The notes under the pieces were generated by a model. That model ran no database searches and was not told where the DNA came from. It worked only from the letters and a program-made list of their open reading frames with translations. Positions 14,673 to 22,203 of a stretch of 32,996 nt of DNA are shown here, piece after piece. Position numbers and translations under genes: made by a program. Origin of the DNA: Clostridiales bacterium (GTDB lineage: Bacteria; Bacillota; Clostridia; Oscillospirales; Oscillospiraceae); the NCBI GenBank assembly GCA_019418025.1, contig DYCR01000024.1:1-32996 (forward strand). The letters are read 5' to 3'. Each line of letters starts with the position of its first letter. Positions within the stretch are counted from its first letter, which is position 1.

Positions 14673-14710
14673 AAAAAAGCGGCAGCCCACCACAGGTGTG
14701 CCACCGCTTT
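14673..14710 (-). terminator. Terminator of the CoA-disulfide-reductase-like gene
   Basis: In the minus direction AAAGCGG (14710-14704) pairs with CCGCTTT (14682-14676), with further internal pairing, followed by a T run (14678-14673). It lies 26 bases past the stop at 14737. Confidence 0.7.
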
Positions 14711-14736
14711 GCTGAAATCCATTTTATCGTAAAAGC

Positions 14737-16365
14737 TTATCTCTTTACCGTGTTAAAGGTCAAACCGCCCTCTAAAACTCTGGTGTTTGTATAGCCGTAA
14801 TGCTTCATACGGTTTTGCAGGAAATATCCCCGCTTGCCCTTGGTACAGACCAGAAGGACCTTTTCATCCTTGGCGATGCCGTCGATCGGGCCGTTCACCT
14901 TGCCAAGATTCACCCACTGCGCCCCCTCTATGCTTGCATTCGGCTGAACGTCTATGATGCGGTATCCCTCAGCCTCACCCCTGCGATACTCTGCCGGAGT
15001 GATCGTCTCAAAGCTGCCGCTGATCTTGTTCTCCAAAATATAGCACGCCTGCACAAAGGGATGGATTGCCGTGGAGAAGGGCGGTGCATACGCCAGATCC
15101 ATGGTGTCGTAGTCGCTCAGGGTCAGCCCTGCGGTGATGCCCACCACTGCCACGTCCACCATCTTGTCAACGGCTCCGGGGCCCAAAACCTGAACACCCA
15201 GAAGCTTTCCTGTCTCCCGATCGGCGATCAGCTTCACCACGAAATCATCTGCATCGGGATAATAGTGGGCCTTATCCCCCACGACGCAGATCACCGTCTC
15301 TACCGAATAGCCCGCTTCCCTTGCCTGACGCTCGGTCAGTCCGGTGCGGCCCGCATTCAGATCCTGCGCAATTTTGGCAACACCTGTTCCAAGGCAGCCG
15401 GCATAGGGCGAGGGTGTTCCGGTCAGGGATCTTGCCAGAGTTCTTCCGGTGATGTTGGCCGTAGAGCCCATGGCCGACCACTGCCGCCGGCCCGTGATGC
15501 GGTTGCGGACAATGGCGCAGTCTCCCGCTGCATAGATATCCGGCAGATTGGTCTGCTGATATTCATCCACCACAACGGCTCCCTTCACGCACTCGATCCC
15601 GCTGCCTTCCAAAAATCCGGTGGCAGGCCGTACACCGATGCACAAGATCACCACATCCGCCGGAATCCGGCCTGCGTCAGTAGCAACGGACTCCACGTGC
15701 GCCCCGCCATGGATGGCACTCACCCCAGTCCCCAGAGAAAGCTTTACTCCCTTGGCTGCCAAATGCTTGGCTGCATGGTCTGCCATCTCCGGGTCCAGAA
15801 TATTCGGAATGATCTGCTCCGCCATATCCACAAGGGTCACGGAAACATTTTGTGCCATCAGGTTCTCTGCCATCTCAAGGCCGATGAAGCCTGCACCGAC
15901 GACCACGGCACGCTTGCAGCCCTTTGTCTCAATGTAATGCCGGATGGCAACTGCATCGTCAGGGGTTCTGACGGTGAACACACCCTCCAGATCTGCACCC
16001 GGCCATGCAGGCACAAAGGGGGTCGCTCCCGTTGCAAGGATCAGCTTATCATAGCTGACCGTCTCCACAGATCCATCCGCCACGGAGCGGATCTCCACAG
16101 TCTTTGCCTCCGGATGCAGGGCAACTGCCTCCTGACCCGTGTGGACCACAGCTCCGGTCAGTCCGGAAAACTTGACGGGTGCGTTCACCACCAGCTCCTC
16201 ACGGGTTTTGATATCTCCGCCTACATAGTAAGGCAGGCCGCAGCCTGCATAGGAGATATCCTGCCCCTTGTTATAGATCTCCACCTGTGCTGACGGGTCC
16301 TCTCGCTTGATTTTCGCCGCAGCCTTTGTTCCGGCTGCTACGCCGCCAATAACCACGATTTTCAT
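14737..16365 (-). CDS. CoA-disulfide-reductase-like flavoprotein with rhodanese domain
   Basis: The 542-residue protein has an N-terminal FAD-binding motif (VIGGVAAGTKAAAKIKR) and the single redox cysteine Cys42 in SYAGCGLPYY. An NAD(P)-binding motif follows (VVVGAGFIGLEMAENL, about 150-165), then an FAD-contacting IYAAGDC segment, a dimer domain to about 445, and a rhodanese-like domain to the end with Cys507 in CTKGKR. This is the fused type of the CoA-disulfide reductase/NADH oxidase family, proposed to reduce CoA disulfide, CoA persulfide or polysulfide. The C-terminal Cys suggests persulfide handling. The gene is divergent from a LysR regulator, with dyad sites in the promoter. Confidence 0.87.
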   Translation of the reverse strand: MKIVVIGGVAAGTKAAAKIKREDPSAQVEIYNKGQDISYAGCGLPYYVGGDIKTREELVVNAPVKFSGLTGAVVHTGQEAVALHPEAKTVEIRSVADGSVETVSYDKLILATGATPFVPAWPGADLEGVFTVRTPDDAVAIRHYIETKGCKRAVVVGAGFIGLEMAENLMAQNVSVTLVDMAEQIIPNILDPEMADHAAKHLAAKGVKLSLGTGVSAIHGGAHVESVATDAGRIPADVVILCIGVRPATGFLEGSGIECVKGAVVVDEYQQTNLPDIYAAGDCAIVRNRITGRRQWSAMGSTANITGRTLARSLTGTPSPYAGCLGTGVAKIAQDLNAGRTGLTERQAREAGYSVETVICVVGDKAHYYPDADDFVVKLIADRETGKLLGVQVLGPGAVDKMVDVAVVGITAGLTLSDYDTMDLAYAPPFSTAIHPFVQACYILENKISGSFETITPAEYRRGEAEGYRIIDVQPNASIEGAQWVNLGKVNGPIDGIAKDEKVLLVCTKGKRGYFLQNRMKHYGYTNTRVLEGGLTFNTVKR

Positions 16366-16410
16366 ATGCGTTTCTCCTTTTTCATGTTTTCGTTTGTTCT
16401 GATTGGCTTG

Positions 16411-16439
16411 ATTATAGCAAAGGCATATGATAATATCAA
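16411..16439 (-). promoter_or_regulatory. Promoter of the CoA-disulfide-reductase-like gene
   Basis: On the minus strand TTGATA (16439-16434) and TATAAT (16416-16411) are spaced by 17 bases. A TGATA-n-TATCA dyad (16428-16438) overlaps the -35 box, where a LysR activation site would lie. Confidence 0.7.
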
Positions 16440-16457
16440 TTTATACTTAGATTTTTA

Positions 16458-16478
16458 TTGATAATAAATATTTATCAA
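16458..16478. promoter_or_regulatory. Candidate LysR recognition site
   Basis: TTGATAA (16458-16464) and TTATCAA (16472-16478) form a perfect 7-bp dyad with a 7-base centre. It is centred about 64 bases upstream of the predicted start of the minus-strand flavoprotein gene, the usual place of a LysR recognition site. It also lies just before the lysR start at 16496, so it may serve autorepression. Confidence 0.55.
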
Positions 16479-16495
16479 CCCAAACGGAGGAAACC

Positions 16496-17362
16496 ATGTT
16501 TGATTTTCGGCTCGACACCTTTCTATCGGTCTGCGACACCATGAATTATCGGCAGAGTGCCAAGCTGCTGCATATCAGTCAGCCGGCCGTCACCCAGCAT
16601 ATCCAGTATCTGGAACGCTCCTACGGGCAAAAATTGTTTCAATATGAGGGGCGCAAGCTGCGAAAAACCCGTGCCGGCGTGATTTTGGAGCAGTATGCCC
16701 GCACCATGAAAAACAATGAACGCAGCATGATGCATCAGCTGGAGAACACCGAGATCCACAGCCTCAGCATCGGGATCACCAAAACCATCGCCGAATTTGT
16801 GATAAGCAAATATGCAGAAAAATTTATCAGCTGCGAGGGAAATGAGCTGTCCATGGTCGAGGAGAACACTGAGCAGCTGCTGCAGCTGCTGGACGCAGGC
16901 AAGCTGGATTTCGCTTTGATCGAGGGCGGCTTCGACCGAAACAAATACGGGTATATGCCCTTCAGTACCGAGCGTTTTGTCGGGATTTGCTCCGCCACCC
17001 ACCCCTTCGCCGACCGGGAGATCACCATACAGGAGCTTCTGGGGCAGACCCTGCTCTGCCGGGAAGCAGGCTCCTGCACACGAGCTATGCTGGAAAACAA
17101 GCTGCAAGAGCATAATGAATCCATCTCCCACTTCAAGCGAAACATCTTCATCAGCAACTTTCACATGATCCTCGATTATGTGAAGAAAGGGATCGGCGTT
17201 TCCTTTGTCTATGAGATCCTTGCAAAGCAGGCAGGACTGTCCACCTTTACCGTTCAGGACTGTCAGATCGATCGGTCATTCTTTTTTGTCTATCGGAACC
17301 ATACCGGTGCCGAAGAGAAAATCAACCGCTTCATGGAAGGCTGGCACATGCCGGTGCATTGA
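16496..17362 (+). CDS. LysR-family transcriptional regulator
   Basis: The 288-residue protein has the LysR winged helix at residues 1-60 (FLSVCDTMNYRQSAKLLHISQPAVTQHIQYLE), a linker helix, and a substrate-binding-like effector domain (about 88-285) with FALIEGGFD and DYVKKGIGVSFVYEIL. GGAGG precedes the ATG. It is divergent from the flavoprotein-rhodanese gene, with 130 bases between that hold dyads, so it probably controls that gene in response to a thiol or sulfur signal. The effector is not known; the target is an inference from position. Confidence 0.9.
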   Translation: MFDFRLDTFLSVCDTMNYRQSAKLLHISQPAVTQHIQYLERSYGQKLFQYEGRKLRKTRAGVILEQYARTMKNNERSMMHQLENTEIHSLSIGITKTIAEFVISKYAEKFISCEGNELSMVEENTEQLLQLLDAGKLDFALIEGGFDRNKYGYMPFSTERFVGICSATHPFADREITIQELLGQTLLCREAGSCTRAMLENKLQEHNESISHFKRNIFISNFHMILDYVKKGIGVSFVYEILAKQAGLSTFTVQDCQIDRSFFFVYRNHTGAEEKINRFMEGWHMPVH

Positions 17363-17371
17363 TCCTCAGAC

Positions 17372-17419
17372 ACACCATATCTTGTAATACATAATTTCAG
17401 AAAGCACAATATGTAGTAT
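17372..17419 (+). promoter_or_regulatory. Pair of NrdR boxes upstream of nrdG-nrdD
   Basis: Two 16-base sites, ACACCATATCTTGTAA (17372-17387) and GCACAATATGTAGTAT (17404-17419), match the known NrdR box (ACACtATATctTGTgT). They start 32 bp apart, about three helical turns, the spacing of tandem NrdR boxes. They lie just upstream of the -35 element. NrdR is an ATP-cone repressor of ribonucleotide reductase genes. Confidence 0.75.
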
Positions 17420-17426
17420 TTTCCTA

Positions 17427-17454
17427 TTGACATTTTCCGCCGTTGCGATATACT
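17427..17454 (+). promoter_or_regulatory. Sigma-A promoter of nrdG-nrdD
   Basis: A perfect -35 TTGACA (17427-17432) and a -10 TATACT (17449-17454) are spaced by 16 bases, 32 bases before the nrdG start. Confidence 0.8.
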
Positions 17455-17486
17455 GAATAATAGAATACGCAGTGGAGGTGTGCATC

Positions 17487-18179
17487 ATGGATATCTGTGC
17501 GATCCAAAAAACGACCCTTTTGGATTATCCCGGCAAGGTGGCCTGCACCGTCTTTGTCTCCGGCTGCAATCTGCGCTGCCCCTTCTGCCACAATTCAGGT
17601 CTTGTACTGCCGGACCGCATGCCCTCCCCTGCCATATCTCAGGAGGAGCTGCTTGCCTTTTTGTCCCGTCGCACGGGAAAGCTTGACGGAGTCTGCATTT
17701 CCGGCGGTGAGCCGACGCTGTACCCCCAGCTGCCCGAGCTAATCCGGCTCATCCGCCAGATGGGATTTTGCGTAAAGCTAGATACCAACGGAACCAATCC
17801 GCAGATGTTAGAGCATCTGATTCGGCAAAAGGCCGTGGATCACATCGCAATGGATATCAAAAACAGTCCAGACCGGTATCGGGAAACCTGCGGCGGGATC
17901 GACGTTTTCCCTCTGGTGGAAAAAAGCACGGCGCTGCTGCTGTCATCGGATATCCCCTATGAATTCCGAACAACGGTTTGCCATCCGCTGCACACACAGG
18001 AGGATATCCGTCAGATCGGGCGTTGGCTGCGAGGCGCCAAAGCGTATGTCTTGCAGCAGTTTGTGGATTCCGGCAGCCTGATTGGGCAGGGCTTATCCGC
18101 CCTTGCAGAAAACGAGTTGTACGCAATGCAGCAGATCCTGCTGACCGACATACCGAACACTCAGATTCGGGGGATATAA
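17487..18179 (+). CDS. nrdG: Anaerobic ribonucleotide reductase activating protein (radical SAM)
   Basis: The 230-residue protein has the radical SAM cluster motif Cys27-x3-Cys31-x2-Cys34 (GCNLRCPFCHNSG) and the SAM-contacting ISGGEPT. The N-terminal QKTTLLDYPGKVACTVF is typical of the longer NrdG type. It generates the glycyl radical on NrdD with a [4Fe-4S] cluster and S-adenosylmethionine. I chose the ATG at 17487 because GGAGG lies 8 bases upstream; a GTG at 17472 overlaps that site. NrdD follows 17 bases after the stop, an nrdG-nrdD order that is the reverse of the nrdD-nrdG order in Escherichia coli. Confidence 0.93.
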   Translation: MDICAIQKTTLLDYPGKVACTVFVSGCNLRCPFCHNSGLVLPDRMPSPAISQEELLAFLSRRTGKLDGVCISGGEPTLYPQLPELIRLIRQMGFCVKLDTNGTNPQMLEHLIRQKAVDHIAMDIKNSPDRYRETCGGIDVFPLVEKSTALLLSSDIPYEFRTTVCHPLHTQEDIRQIGRWLRGAKAYVLQQFVDSGSLIGQGLSALAENELYAMQQILLTDIPNTQIRGI

Positions 18180-18196
18180 AATAGGAGCGTGGGAAT

Positions 18197-20563
18197 ATGT
18201 ATCAAGTCATCAAGCGGAACGGAGAAACGGTGGATTTTCAGCTGAGCAGGATCGCCAATGCCATTACAAAGGCATTTGAAGCCACCCAGACACCATATAA
18301 CACCGACATCATCAACATGCTGTCGCTTCAGGTAACGGCAGACTATTCCGGCAAGATCCAAAACAATGCCATCACGGTGGAAGCCATTCAGGACAGTGTA
18401 GAGGCCGTGCTTGAGCGGGCAGGCTATACAGACATCGCCAAAGCCTATATCCTCTACCGCAGGAATCGGGAAAAGCTGCGCTCCATGGGCTCCACCATTC
18501 TGGACTACAAGCGTCTGGTCGATGACTATCTGAACATCTCCGACTGGCGGGTCAAGGAAAATTCCACCGTCACCTATTCTGTCGGCGGTCTGATCTTGTC
18601 CAATTCCGGTGCCATCACCGCAAACTATTGGCTCAGTGAGATCTATGACGAGGAGATCGCCAACGCCCACCGCAATGCAGATATCCACATCCACGACCTG
18701 TCCATGCTCACCGGCTACTGCGCCGGGTGGAGCCTGAAGCAGCTGATCCAAGAGGGCTTGGGCGGTGTCTGCGGCAAGATCACCTCGGCCCCTGCCAAGC
18801 ATCTGGCAACGCTTTGCAATCAGATGGTGAATTTTTTGGGCATCATGCAGAACGAGTGGGCAGGCGCTCAGGCATTTTCCAGCTTTGACACATATCTTGC
18901 CCCCTTTGTCCGAGCCGACCGTCTGAGCTATAACGAGGTGAAGCATTGCATCGAAAGCTTTATCTACGGGGTCAACACCCCGAGCCGCTGGGGCACGCAG
19001 GCTCCCTTTTCCAATATTACACTGGACTGGACCGTCCCTGCCGATCTTGCCGATCAGCCCTGCATCGTAGGCGGTAAGCCTCAGGACTTCACCTATGGGG
19101 ACTGCAAGCAGGAAATGGACATGATCAACCGGGCCTTCATCGAGGTCATGATCGAGGGTGATGCCAACGGGCGCGGCTTCCAGTATCCCATCCCCACCTA
19201 CTCCATCACTCGGGATTTCGATTGGAGCGACACCGTCAACAATGAGCTGCTGTTTGAAATGACCGCAAAATACGGCACGCCGTATTTCTCCAACTACATC
19301 AACTCCGACATGGAGCCGTCGGATGTGCGCAGCATGTGCTGCCGTCTGCGGCTGGATCTGCGGGAGCTTCGCAAAAAGAGCGGCGGCTTCTTCGGCAGCG
19401 GCGAATCCACCGGCTCGATCGGCGTGGTCACCATCAATCTGCCCCGGATCGCCTATCTGTCTCAGGACGAGGAAAGCTTTTTCCGCCGTCTGGACCGCAT
19501 GATGGACCTTGCCGCCCGCAGTCTGGACATCAAGCGCACCACCGTTGAAAAGCTGTTGGCAGAGGGGCTTTACCCCTACACCAAGCGGTATCTGGGCAGC
19601 TTTGATAACCATTTCTCCACCATCGGCCTGATCGGGATGAACGAGGCAGGTTTGAACGCCAAATGGCTCGGCGAGGATCTGACCCACCCCAAGACCCAAG
19701 CCTTTGCCGTCCGAGTCCTCAATCATATGCGCCGGCGCCTGTCTGATTATCAGCAGAAATACGGCGATCTGTTCAATCTGGAGGCAACCCCTGCCGAATC
19801 CACCACCTACCGCCTTGCCAAGCACGATAAGATGCACTATCCCGGCATCATCACCGCCCACGAAGGTGCCACCCCCTATTACACCAACTCCTCCCACCTG
19901 CCTGTGGGATATACCGAGGATGTGTTCGAGGCACTGGACATTCAGGACAAGCTTCAGCCCCTGTACACCAGCGGAACGGTTTTCCACACCTTCTTGGGGG
20001 AAAAGCTGCCGGATTGGCGATCCGCTGCGGCTCTGGTCCGAAAGATCGCCCAGAATTATCAGCTGCCTTATTACACCATTTCCCCCACCTATTCCGTCTG
20101 CTCCGACCACGGGTATCTGTCCGGCGAGCAATTCACCTGCCCCCACTGCGGCAAAAAAACCGAGGTTTACAGTCGCATCACCGGCTATTACCGCCCGGTT
20201 CAGAACTGGAATGACGGGAAATCTCAGGAATACCGGGACAGAAAGACCTATTGCCCCGCCACCGGCTGTTCCGACCATCCGGTCAAGACCATATCGCCCA
20301 AGGAAGAGGCCCCCGCCCCTTTGGAGCCCCACGAAGAGATCCTGCTCTTTGTGACAAAGACCTGCCCCAACTGCCGCATCATCAAGCCTCAGTTGGACAA
20401 GGCCGGAATCACCTATAAGCTGATGGACGTAGAAGATCATATGGATCTGGCTCAGCGGTATAAGCTGTTCAAGGCCCCCGCTCTGGTGGTCGTCACCGGA
20501 GACTCCTACCGGGTGTATCAGGGCGTCGCCGAGATCCAAAGCATCATGAAAACCCTCTGCTGA
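18197..20563 (+). CDS. nrdD: Class III ribonucleoside-triphosphate reductase with fused glutaredoxin domain
   Basis: The 788-residue enzyme begins with an ATP-cone (1-95; YQVIKRNGETVDFQLSRI), which senses dATP/ATP. The barrel follows with candidate active-site cysteines Cys175 (GYCAGW) and Cys381/Cys382 (SMCCRLRLD), and Asn414 in TINLPR. The glycyl radical loop is RITGYYRP with Gly663. Cysteines Cys648/651 (CPHC) and Cys686/691 surround it and probably bind zinc. From about 713 to the end there is an extra thioredoxin-fold domain with Cys723-Pro-Asn-Cys726 and a likely cis-proline in KAPALVV, resembling glutaredoxin/NrdH. The enzyme makes dNTPs without oxygen. The fused domain suggests thiol reduction may be involved, although class III enzymes of the Escherichia coli type use formate. 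Confidence 0.93.
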   Translation: MYQVIKRNGETVDFQLSRIANAITKAFEATQTPYNTDIINMLSLQVTADYSGKIQNNAITVEAIQDSVEAVLERAGYTDIAKAYILYRRNREKLRSMGSTILDYKRLVDDYLNISDWRVKENSTVTYSVGGLILSNSGAITANYWLSEIYDEEIANAHRNADIHIHDLSMLTGYCAGWSLKQLIQEGLGGVCGKITSAPAKHLATLCNQMVNFLGIMQNEWAGAQAFSSFDTYLAPFVRADRLSYNEVKHCIESFIYGVNTPSRWGTQAPFSNITLDWTVPADLADQPCIVGGKPQDFTYGDCKQEMDMINRAFIEVMIEGDANGRGFQYPIPTYSITRDFDWSDTVNNELLFEMTAKYGTPYFSNYINSDMEPSDVRSMCCRLRLDLRELRKKSGGFFGSGESTGSIGVVTINLPRIAYLSQDEESFFRRLDRMMDLAARSLDIKRTTVEKLLAEGLYPYTKRYLGSFDNHFSTIGLIGMNEAGLNAKWLGEDLTHPKTQAFAVRVLNHMRRRLSDYQQKYGDLFNLEATPAESTTYRLAKHDKMHYPGIITAHEGATPYYTNSSHLPVGYTEDVFEALDIQDKLQPLYTSGTVFHTFLGEKLPDWRSAAALVRKIAQNYQLPYYTISPTYSVCSDHGYLSGEQFTCPHCGKKTEVYSRITGYYRPVQNWNDGKSQEYRDRKTYCPATGCSDHPVKTISPKEEAPAPLEPHEEILLFVTKTCPNCRIIKPQLDKAGITYKLMDVEDHMDLAQRYKLFKAPALVVVTGDSYRVYQGVAEIQSIMKTLC

Positions 20564-20574
20564 TCCTTTCATAG

Positions 20575-20618
20575 GAACAAAACGCTCCTCAGTCTCTTGA
20601 CTGAGGAGCGTTTTGTTC
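20575..20618. terminator. Bidirectional terminator after nrdD
   Basis: A perfect 20-bp stem (20575-20594 with 20599-20618) has a TCTT loop and GAACAAAA/TTTTGTTC ends. It sits between the convergent nrdD (stop 20563) and the YitT-like gene (stop 20629), so it can serve both. Confidence 0.92.
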
Positions 20619-20628
20619 TGATATCCGA

Positions 20629-21315
20629 TCACGCCTCCGAGGGAAGCTGCACCTTCTGCTTTTCCGGCAGCCTGATTCTCTGCATCAGGCCGATCAGCTG
20701 CCCCGAAAGGATCACCGTCAGCAAGGAATACATGATCCGTCTGACCGGAATGTAGCTCAGGGACATCAGCAGCACCGTCAGGTCGCTGCACAGATAGACC
20801 CACTGGATGTTGACGTGGGCCAACTTCGATACGCTCATCGCCAGAGCATCATCCCCGGTAGGCGCACCGCCCACCCGGACACAAAGACCTGCGCTGACAC
20901 CGACAAACAGCGCCCCAACGATCGATGCCATCAGCGGCATATCCGCGATCTCCGGAAACAGCGGCGGGAAGGCTTCAAAAATGCCGTAGGAGACAGAGAA
21001 GCCCACGGTAGAGATCACAGAATAGACCACAAACTGCCTGCCCAGAAGCTTCCACCCAAGGGCATAGCATAAAATGTTCAGGAAAAATCCTGAAACCGCC
21101 GGAGAGATATGGAACCAGTACTCCAACAAAAGCGTCAGCCCCAGAACACCGCCTTCGGTCACATTGGAAATAGAGTGGATGTTATAGATCCCAAAGGCCA
21201 GAATGGTGCTGCCCAGAAGCGCAAGGAGACAGTATGGCAGACGAATCCCCTCAAACCAAGGAGAGATTCCCCTTTTGACGGGACATTTAGAAGATTTTTG
21301 CGAATGAACAGACAT
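20629..21315 (-). CDS. YitT/YczE-like membrane protein
   Basis: The 228-residue protein has about five membrane helices. The pattern includes LLGSTILAFGIYNIHSISNVTEGGVLGLTLLL and an internal GLCVRVGGAPTGDDALAMSVSKL loop that recalls the YitT/YczE (DUF161-type) proteins, whose transport role is not established. I chose the ATG at 21315; an upstream reading-frame extension runs antisense through merR and is not credible. It is transcribed from a MerR-type promoter at 21359-21389 divergent from merR, which makes it the probable main target of that regulator. Confidence 0.75.
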   Translation of the reverse strand: MSVHSQKSSKCPVKRGISPWFEGIRLPYCLLALLGSTILAFGIYNIHSISNVTEGGVLGLTLLLEYWFHISPAVSGFFLNILCYALGWKLLGRQFVVYSVISTVGFSVSYGIFEAFPPLFPEIADMPLMASIVGALFVGVSAGLCVRVGGAPTGDDALAMSVSKLAHVNIQWVYLCSDLTVLLMSLSYIPVRRIMYSLLTVILSGQLIGLMQRIRLPEKQKVQLPSEA

Positions 21316-21358
21316 TGAAAAACGATTTCCCTTTCCTAGATATTGCGGTTGCTCCTTT

Positions 21359-21389
21359 AGTATAAACTCTGGTATAATACCAGAGTCAA
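21359..21389 (-). promoter_or_regulatory. MerR-type promoter (19-bp spacer) of the YitT-like gene
   Basis: On the minus strand TTGACT (21389-21384) and TATACT (21364-21359) are 19 bases apart, the over-long spacing of MerR-activated promoters. The operator dyad lies almost exactly in this spacer. Confidence 0.8.
21366..21386. promoter_or_regulatory. Perfect MerR operator dyad
   Basis: ACTCTGGTAT (21366-21375) and ATACCAGAGT (21377-21386) are perfect inverted 10-base arms around a single central A. MerR-family regulators bind such dyads within a 19-bp spacer and twist the DNA to activate. The same dyad contains a plus-strand TATAAT (21373-21378) that, with TTGCTC at 21349-21354, can drive merR itself, so binding would also repress merR. 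Confidence 0.85.
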
Positions 21390-21405
21390 GAGGAGGATGT
21401 GAATT

Positions 21406-22197
21406 ATGGAAAAATATTTTAAAATCGGTGAAATCTCCCGACTGTATCACATCGGGGTGGACTCGCTGCGGTATTACGAGCAGATCGGCATGATTTCCCC
21501 CCTGCGTGCAGAAAGCGGCTACCGCCTGTACAGCGTGCATGATGTCTGGAGGCTGAACGTTATCCGGGATCTTCGGGAATTGGGCTTCAGTATGGACAGG
21601 ATCAAGCAGTATCTTGACTATCACAGCACCGACTCCACACTGGCCCTGCTTCAGCAGGAGCAGGATGCCATCGAGGCAAAGCTCAAAACCTTGCAGCAGC
21701 TTCAGGCAAATGTGGCCCGCCGCATGGATACCATCCGTGCCGCCCGGAAGCTCCCGCTGGATACCGTTATCCCCGAACAGCTCCCCCAACGGGCCTATTT
21801 TTCCATTCCTCAGGGATATTCCGATTCCTGCGAAATGGACGTACTCATCAAGCAGCTGCTGAATATCGACCCGAAGCACTTCTACGTGATCGGCTGCAAC
21901 CAGATCGGCACGGTGATCGCCCGGCCCGATGCGCAGGGCAATCAGCCCCTTCGCTATCAATCCGTCTTTATGATCGACGAAAACGGCACTGACCAGCTGC
22001 CTGCCGGCACATATCTTACTCTGCGGTATCAAGGCTCCTATGGTCAATGCCCGTCTTATGTCAACCAACTCCTATCATACGCTGAGGAACACGGACACAG
22101 GCCTGTGGGGGACATTCTGGAGATCCTGTGGATCGATAACCACACCACGTCCGATGACCGTGAGCAGATCACCGAGCTTCAGATGCTTGTGGAATAA
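21406..22197 (+). CDS. MerR-family regulator with effector-binding domain
   Basis: The 263-residue protein has a MerR winged helix (residues 3-70; FKIGEISRLYHIGVDSLRYYEQIGMISP and GYRLYSV). A coiled coil at about 80-115 (LALLQQEQDAIEAKLKTLQQLQANV) is followed by a GyrI/BmrR-like ligand-binding domain (about 130-260). That architecture belongs to multidrug-sensing activators such as BmrR and TipA-like proteins. AGGAGG (21391-21396) precedes the ATG. Likely targets are the divergent YitT-like gene (through the dyad) and itself. The ligand is unknown. The gene ends 6 bases from the convergent MATE transporter gene, with no terminator between them. Confidence 0.9.
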   Translation: MEKYFKIGEISRLYHIGVDSLRYYEQIGMISPLRAESGYRLYSVHDVWRLNVIRDLRELGFSMDRIKQYLDYHSTDSTLALLQQEQDAIEAKLKTLQQLQANVARRMDTIRAARKLPLDTVIPEQLPQRAYFSIPQGYSDSCEMDVLIKQLLNIDPKHFYVIGCNQIGTVIARPDAQGNQPLRYQSVFMIDENGTDQLPAGTYLTLRYQGSYGQCPSYVNQLLSYAEEHGHRPVGDILEILWIDNHTTSDDREQITELQMLVE

Positions 22198-22203
22198 GCA
22201 GCC

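Noticed and set aside
18161..20803. Open frame of 880 codons antisense to nrdD
   Set aside because: It lies wholly over nrdD and the terminator, has no ribosome binding site and low-complexity His/Gly/Asp composition, and is a side effect of the strong C/G third-position bias.
21316..22068. Extended N terminus of the YitT-like gene reading through the merR region
   Set aside because: It would run antisense to merR and across its operator, and the membrane protein begins naturally at the ATG at 21315.
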